Positions 50,883-54,856 of a DNA stretch of 54,856 bases are shown here, one piece after another (positions within the stretch are counted from its first letter, which is position 1; each line of letters starts with the position of its first letter). The DNA is taken from NCBI GenBank assembly GCA_017399685.1, contig JAFQBM010000055.1:1-54856 (forward strand), written 5' to 3'. The translations under genes and the position numbers were made by a program. A model generated the notes under the pieces. That model did not search any database and was not told where the DNA came from. It was given only the letters and a program-made list of their open reading frames with translations. This DNA is from Lachnospiraceae bacterium (lineage in GTDB: Bacteria > Bacillota > Clostridia > Lachnospirales > Lachnospiraceae).

Positions 50883-53800
50883 TTAAATCTCTGTTTTATC
50901 TTCCTCTGTCCAGACTTTATACGTTTTCTTAGAAGTTTTCTTTACCCAATACAGTGCTGCATCTGCATGTTTTATCGCTGCTTCAAGATTACACCCTGAC
51001 AAATAATCCGTTCTTGCAATTCCAATAGAACTTGATATTCTTTTTTCCTCCGGAATATGAACAAACCTTCGCAACTTCTTTTCTATTTTAGGAATAAAAT
51101 ACTCTTTTTCTTTTAATGTTTCATAAAACTCTTTTGCTATATCCTCTGCCTGTTCTATAGATATCTCTGGCACAATCAAAAGAAATTCGTCCCCTCCATA
51201 CCGGATTGGAATTCCATCTTCCTTTGCTAAATGCTTTAAAATGTCTGCTAACTCTGTCAACACTAAATCTCCAATATCATGACCGAAAGAATCATTGTAG
51301 AATTTAAAATTATCCAAATCAAAATATAACACAACACAATTCGTTATGGCCTTCATATTTTCAATTTCTTGTTCTTTTCTTGCATATCCTTCCCGATTAA
51401 ATATCCCTGTTAGTGCATCTTTTACTACGCTTTCCTCTAATTGCTTATTTACAGAAAGAAGTCTTTCATTCATTTTTTTAATCGTCGCACTGGCGTCAAT
51501 TTTCTCAATTAAGTCCACCATCTGACGATAAGCAACCTTAAACATAACAAGACCTTCACTGTCAAACAAGTTTGAAATCTTTCTGAAATCTTCCCTCATA
51601 ACAATATATAAAATTGCAACTCCCGCCACAACTTTATCTTTAATATATGGAACCATCATAAAAGAAACAATCTCATCAAATCCAAAAATCTCAATCACTT
51701 CTTTATAAAAATAAAATTCTTTGTGCATTCTGGATGCTACAAAACCGTTTGGATGCAGTTTTGCAAATTTCTCTATTATCTGTAAATCCCGTTCACTAAA
51801 TTCTTCCTGATAAAATGAACAGGAAAGGGATAGTTTTTTATTTTGTTTTGAAAAAATAAGCATCTGATCCGCTGCAAAATGATTCAAAGCCGCAGGATAA
51901 GCATTCTCATAAACTTCATCCACTGTATTTTTATCATTAATTACGTTTTGCCATACTGATAAAAATTCTGAGTGGCTTAAAAGTCCCTTGTTAATCCGCT
52001 TCATTACTGCTTCGTTGGTAAGAGTTTTTATCTCCATTTCCAATTCTTTGCTAATTTCAAAATCATACCCTCTTTTTTCATATACCGTCTTATTCTTTTT
52101 TGCTTCTAAATCTGGAATTTCTGAAACATAATTAGCATTTTTAAGTCCAGAAATAGCATCCACTAACACTTGCTCTGCTTCCTGATTAAGTCCCATCTTT
52201 TCATAGCAATCTGCTAACTCTATTGCCAATACAGGATAGCCAAAAAAGAAAAAGCCTGGAGTTTTAAATAAATGCTCTTTTGAAAGTAAAAAATTCGAAA
52301 CTGCAGTTTCATAATTACCTTCTTTTTTATCTAACAATGCACAAAGTAAATAATATAGCATCAAATCGTCATCCCAAAACTTACACTTTGTTTCATCATC
52401 AGAACGCAATAAATGTGCAATAAATCTTTTCATTTTATCTAGATAAAAATGACAACTGTATTCATTATTATCATAATGATTTGCTAAAGCTGCAAGGGCA
52501 TAAACCTTTGAAATGTTACATACAAAGGCATAATATCCCATTCCTTCAATAATTTCTACTGTCATCTCAACATAACGAATGGTATTTTTATAATCTTTCG
52601 CAAGAAAAGAAGTGATGCACATATTATACAATGTTTCTGCAATTAGCTTTGTATCGCCAATTTCTTTTTCAATCTGTAATGCCTGAATGTAATAATCATA
52701 AGACTTTTGATAAGTCCCATTTACACAAGTAACATAGCCTAATCCGTTCAAATTTCTACACAAATCACCTTTGCTGTTTGATTTTTCAATCAATGGTATG
52801 ATTTGCTTAAAGTACTTTTCCGAATACGAAAATTTACCCAAGGAAGAAGCCAATACAATTCTGGTATTATAAAAAACTAAAATACAATTATCGTTTCCGA
52901 TGCTACGAGCCACTTCAAGTCCTCGTTCATAAATTTCCTCATCATTCTCCTTTGAATTTTCTTTTAGTATGGACTCTAAATTATTTCCCAGGCAATTGGT
53001 ATAATAATATGCCAAATGATTGATAAACTTATATTTTTCCAATAATTCCACAAAAATAAAATCGCATTCATCCTGAAAGTTTCTTACCTGTTGAGAATTA
53101 AAACCATCGTATTCCAAAATGTGTTCCATAATCAAAAGGCGAAGTTTTAATTTATCATCTCCACTTTGTTCTACTATTTCCCGGCAATGTTTGATACATT
53201 TTCCCACCAGTTCATTCCTATGATTTAAAATTTCAGTCATGCAAATATAATATTCTACCATAAAGCATGTAGCTTCGTACCCTTCTTTATGTTGAATTCT
53301 TGCTTTAATCTCATTTGAAATATGAAGGGCATTACTCACATCATTCAAGTAAATAAAATTACGCATATATAATAAATTCACTTTATTCCATACTTCATGG
53401 CTAAAATTACTTTCTTCACCTTCTAGCTTTTGATGCAAAAAACCAAGATAATAATCTGCTTGAGAATAGGCTCCAAGTTCTAACATATTATTTATTTTTA
53501 CTAAATAATCATCAAATTCTTCATCTTTTGGCATAAAATCTGTCCTGACTACATCATGTATTTTTTCACGATAAACCCAGGTTACCACATTACATCGGCT
53601 CTCCGTTGATTCAACAAATTTCTTCCATTCTTTTAAATAATATGTATTTGCACTTTGTTCTCCATTATATATACCCAATATATAAATATCACTATCTGTC
53701 AACTCATTAATCATATAAATTAAAAACTTTAAGGCAGACGCATGTGCATAATGAATTCTGTTTAACAGAATAAAAATAGGCTTCTTCTGAGAGATATTTT

Positions 53801-54209
53801 TGAAAATTCGAACCATATTATCCATCATACGATTCGTTTCATAATTCAATTCATGCAAAAGAATATCTTCCTTTCTTTTACACTCACCACTAAAATAAAA
53901 ACTTTCGATAATTTCATATTGTAACGGATATACTTCACATTCCTTCAAAAAATCGCGAACTTCCATATTTCCTCTACAATCAATCAATATTTTTATCCAA
54001 TCAAAAAAAGGTTCATAAGCAGACTGCATGGTATCCAGGCAAAATTCATGAGAAAAAAACATAAAATTAGATTCTTTAATGATATCTTCCACAAATTCCG
54101 GACTTATACTAAAATCATTGTAATGTTTCACAAATTGAAACTTATTTCTTGAATCGTGCCCTCTGTGAATTAATTCATTTATCATTTTATGAATTTGATT
54201 CTCCTGCAC
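50883..54209 (-). CDS. TPR/pseudo-ATPase sensor with GGDEF (diguanylate cyclase)
   Basis: A 1108-aa multidomain protein. The N-terminal part (about 1-230) resembles the latter half of a MalT/STAND ATPase but has no Walker A, and its Walker B region (PIFILLNRIHYAHAS, 144-158) lacks the acidic pair, so it is probably a dead ATPase. Residues about 240-730 form helical TPR-like repeats (e.g. YQKSYDYYIQALQIEKEIGDTKLIAETLYNM). A GAF-like domain (about 740-900) precedes a short helix and a GGDEF domain (about 930-1100) with intact RYGGDEF at 1003-1009. No canonical RxxD inhibitory site is seen upstream of GGDEF. It should make c-di-GMP in response to an unknown input. The first codon is GTG. Confidence 0.85.
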   Translation of the reverse strand: MQENQIHKMINELIHRGHDSRNKFQFVKHYNDFSISPEFVEDIIKESNFMFFSHEFCLDTMQSAYEPFFDWIKILIDCRGNMEVRDFLKECEVYPLQYEIIESFYFSGECKRKEDILLHELNYETNRMMDNMVRIFKNISQKKPIFILLNRIHYAHASALKFLIYMINELTDSDIYILGIYNGEQSANTYYLKEWKKFVESTESRCNVVTWVYREKIHDVVRTDFMPKDEEFDDYLVKINNMLELGAYSQADYYLGFLHQKLEGEESNFSHEVWNKVNLLYMRNFIYLNDVSNALHISNEIKARIQHKEGYEATCFMVEYYICMTEILNHRNELVGKCIKHCREIVEQSGDDKLKLRLLIMEHILEYDGFNSQQVRNFQDECDFIFVELLEKYKFINHLAYYYTNCLGNNLESILKENSKENDEEIYERGLEVARSIGNDNCILVFYNTRIVLASSLGKFSYSEKYFKQIIPLIEKSNSKGDLCRNLNGLGYVTCVNGTYQKSYDYYIQALQIEKEIGDTKLIAETLYNMCITSFLAKDYKNTIRYVEMTVEIIEGMGYYAFVCNISKVYALAALANHYDNNEYSCHFYLDKMKRFIAHLLRSDDETKCKFWDDDLMLYYLLCALLDKKEGNYETAVSNFLLSKEHLFKTPGFFFFGYPVLAIELADCYEKMGLNQEAEQVLVDAISGLKNANYVSEIPDLEAKKNKTVYEKRGYDFEISKELEMEIKTLTNEAVMKRINKGLLSHSEFLSVWQNVINDKNTVDEVYENAYPAALNHFAADQMLIFSKQNKKLSLSCSFYQEEFSERDLQIIEKFAKLHPNGFVASRMHKEFYFYKEVIEIFGFDEIVSFMMVPYIKDKVVAGVAILYIVMREDFRKISNLFDSEGLVMFKVAYRQMVDLIEKIDASATIKKMNERLLSVNKQLEESVVKDALTGIFNREGYARKEQEIENMKAITNCVVLYFDLDNFKFYNDSFGHDIGDLVLTELADILKHLAKEDGIPIRYGGDEFLLIVPEISIEQAEDIAKEFYETLKEKEYFIPKIEKKLRRFVHIPEEKRISSSIGIARTDYLSGCNLEAAIKHADAALYWVKKTSKKTYKVWTEEDKTEI

Positions 54210-54467
54210 CGCTTACACCCTCTTTCTTATTTATTTTATAACTATGTACCTTATAATAACATATTTCTTCTTATTTTCATAGATATTATTTTGAATTCTT
54301 ATCAGATTTTACAGCATCCAGCTAAGTATAATTTTACCGATATAGCCTGAATCATGCTATATCCCTTATGCAGTTCACTTACAAATAAGCATTTTCTTAT
54401 GCTTCATAGGGCAATAATTTTTTATATAGAAAAAAAGATTAACCCTTGATGAGTTAATCTCTTTTAA
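54210..54467. other. Intergenic stretch with a hairpin, no gene seen
   Basis: Upstream region of the GGDEF gene. It holds a perfect inverted repeat GATATAGC / GCTATATC (54339-54346 and 54356-54363) without a T-run. I see no ORF with a ribosome-binding site, and no clear promoter. Confidence 0.4.
54436..54460 (-). terminator. Terminator of the tRNA cluster
   Basis: Stem AGATTAAC / GTTAATCT (54436-54443 and 54453-54460) with a T-run on the minus strand, 7 nt after the end of tRNA-Leu. Confidence 0.8.
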
Positions 54468-54551
54468 TGCCGGCGACCGGAATCGAACCGGTACGATGTT
54501 GCCACCACAGGATTTTAAGTCCTGCGCGTCTGCCAGTTCCGCCACGCCGGC
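54468..54551 (-). tRNA. tRNA-Leu (TAA)
   Basis: An 84-nt class II tRNA with long variable arm: acceptor GCCGGCG / CGCCGGC, anticodon stem CAGGA / TCCTG, loop CTTAAAA (anticodon TAA), T-arm GGTTCGATTCC. The 3' discriminator is A. Confidence 0.95.
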
Positions 54552-54570
54552 ATAAGTCTTATAGACTTAA

Positions 54571-54643
54571 TGGGACCTACAGGGCTCGAACCTGTGACCC
54601 TCTGCTTGTAAGGCAGATGCTCTCCCAGCTGAGCTAAGATCCC
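54571..54643 (-). tRNA. tRNA-Val (TAC)
   Basis: 73 nt: acceptor GGGATCT / AGGTCCC (one G-T pair), anticodon stem CTGC / GCAG, loop CTTACAA (anticodon TAC), T-arm GGTTCGAGCCC. Confidence 0.94.
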
Positions 54644-54677
54644 AAATTACAACATACAATTCTATGAAATTGTAAAA

Positions 54678-54751
54678 CGACCCAGAAGGGACTCGAACCC
54701 TCGACCTCCGCCGTGACAGGGCGGCGCTCTAACCAACTGAGCCACTAGGCC
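54678..54751 (-). tRNA. tRNA-Asp (GTC)
   Basis: 74 nt: acceptor GGCCTAG / CTGGGTC (two G-T pairs), anticodon stem CCGCC / GGCGG, loop CTGTCAC (anticodon GTC), T-arm GGTTCGAGTCC, discriminator G. Confidence 0.94.
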
Positions 54752-54770
54752 AAATTTTTTCTAAGAAAAG

Positions 54771-54844
54771 TGGACCTTCAGGGACTTGAACCCCGGACCG
54801 ATCGGGTATGAGCCGATTGATCTACCCAACTGAGCTAAAGGTCC
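54771..54844 (-). tRNA. tRNA-Met (CAT)
   Basis: 74 nt: acceptor GGACCTT / AAGGTCC, anticodon stem ATCGG / CCGAT with loop CTCATAC (anticodon CAT), T-arm GGTTCAAGTCC. Elongator tRNA-Met is likely from the paired first acceptor bases (so not initiator); a lysidine-modified tRNA-Ile2 cannot be excluded by sequence. It is the right-most complete element in the window. Confidence 0.88.
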
Positions 54845-54856
54845 CTATTTTACCAC

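Noticed and set aside
54339-54363. Perfect GATATAGC/GCTATATC inverted repeat as a terminator
   Set aside because: No T-run follows on either strand and it lies upstream of the GGDEF gene; its role, if any, is unclear, so it is listed only as part of the intergenic note.
1-54856. CRISPR array, rRNA or prophage
   Set aside because: I saw no regularly spaced repeat-spacer unit, no rRNA-like sequence, and no phage structural or integrase gene.

Overview
The window is AT-rich DNA from a Gram-positive anaerobe of the Clostridia, most probably a Lachnospiraceae-type gut bacterium. I infer this from the cysE-cysS-mrnC-rlmB-sigH block with a cysteine T-box leader, ftsEX with a PcsB-like hydrolase, a CXXC mini-protein/ferredoxin/TlpA trio, an orphan MsmK-type sugar ATPase, and the low-GC codon use. 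Almost every gene lies on the minus strand.

Region 1 (1-16.6 kb) is the accessory part. After the end of a MATE transporter and some decayed DNA comes a tightly packed minus-strand operon of about 15.7 kb, running from 16497 down to 787. From its promoter it encodes an ECF transporter (S, T and a double ATPase), a pair of YbtPQ/IrtAB-type ABC half-transporters, and then a biosynthetic set: a KASIII-like enzyme, a carrier protein, a class II aminoacyl-tRNA-synthetase-like amino acid:carrier-protein ligase, a zinc-ribbon PP-loop ATPase, a second carrier protein, a GNAT acetyltransferase, an Sfp-type phosphopantetheinyl transferase, a type II thioesterase, an EntE-like aryl-acid adenylase and an ArCP-Cy-A(Cys)-PCP NRPS. 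The logic is that of an aryl-thiazoline (pyochelin/yersiniabactin-like) metallophore with its own importer, but the amino acid:carrier-protein ligase, PP-loop protein and KASIII are unusual additions. The operon carries an apparent deletion that removes the nucleotide-binding domain of the second ABC half-transporter and the N-terminal half of the KASIII. The promoter has a strong extended palindrome and a pair of 12-bp direct repeats around the -35.

Region 2 (16.9-19.5 kb) holds a TetR regulator with a consensus promoter and palindromic operator, driving a membrane protein that joins a four-histidine haem-binding helical bundle to an FMN-binding domain. This is a plausible extracytoplasmic reductase for the metallophore system. 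It is followed by decayed DNA, a small hypothetical gene and a palindromic MITE-like element.

Region 3 (19.5-45.5 kb) is mostly housekeeping: uvrA and uvrB; a TlpA/CXXC/ferredoxin redox trio; a cytidylyltransferase and pyrophosphatase; ftsE-ftsX-M23 hydrolase-S41 protease; a PucR/CdaR-like regulator; the sugar ATPase; a pair of degenerate wall-polymer proteins (GT26-like and LCP-like); tRNA-Thr; sigH-rlmB-mrnC-cysS-cysE; ispF; a zinc-ribbon membrane protein; a CPBP protease; RidA; a CvfB-like S1 protein; and tRNA-Gln and tRNA-Arg.

Region 4 (45.6 kb-end) holds a two-component system (NarL-type regulator and HisKA_3 kinase) upstream of an ABC-2 export system with a candidate operator, a large TPR-GGDEF signalling protein with a degenerate ATPase head, and a tRNA cluster (Leu, Val, Asp, Met) that runs to the window edge.
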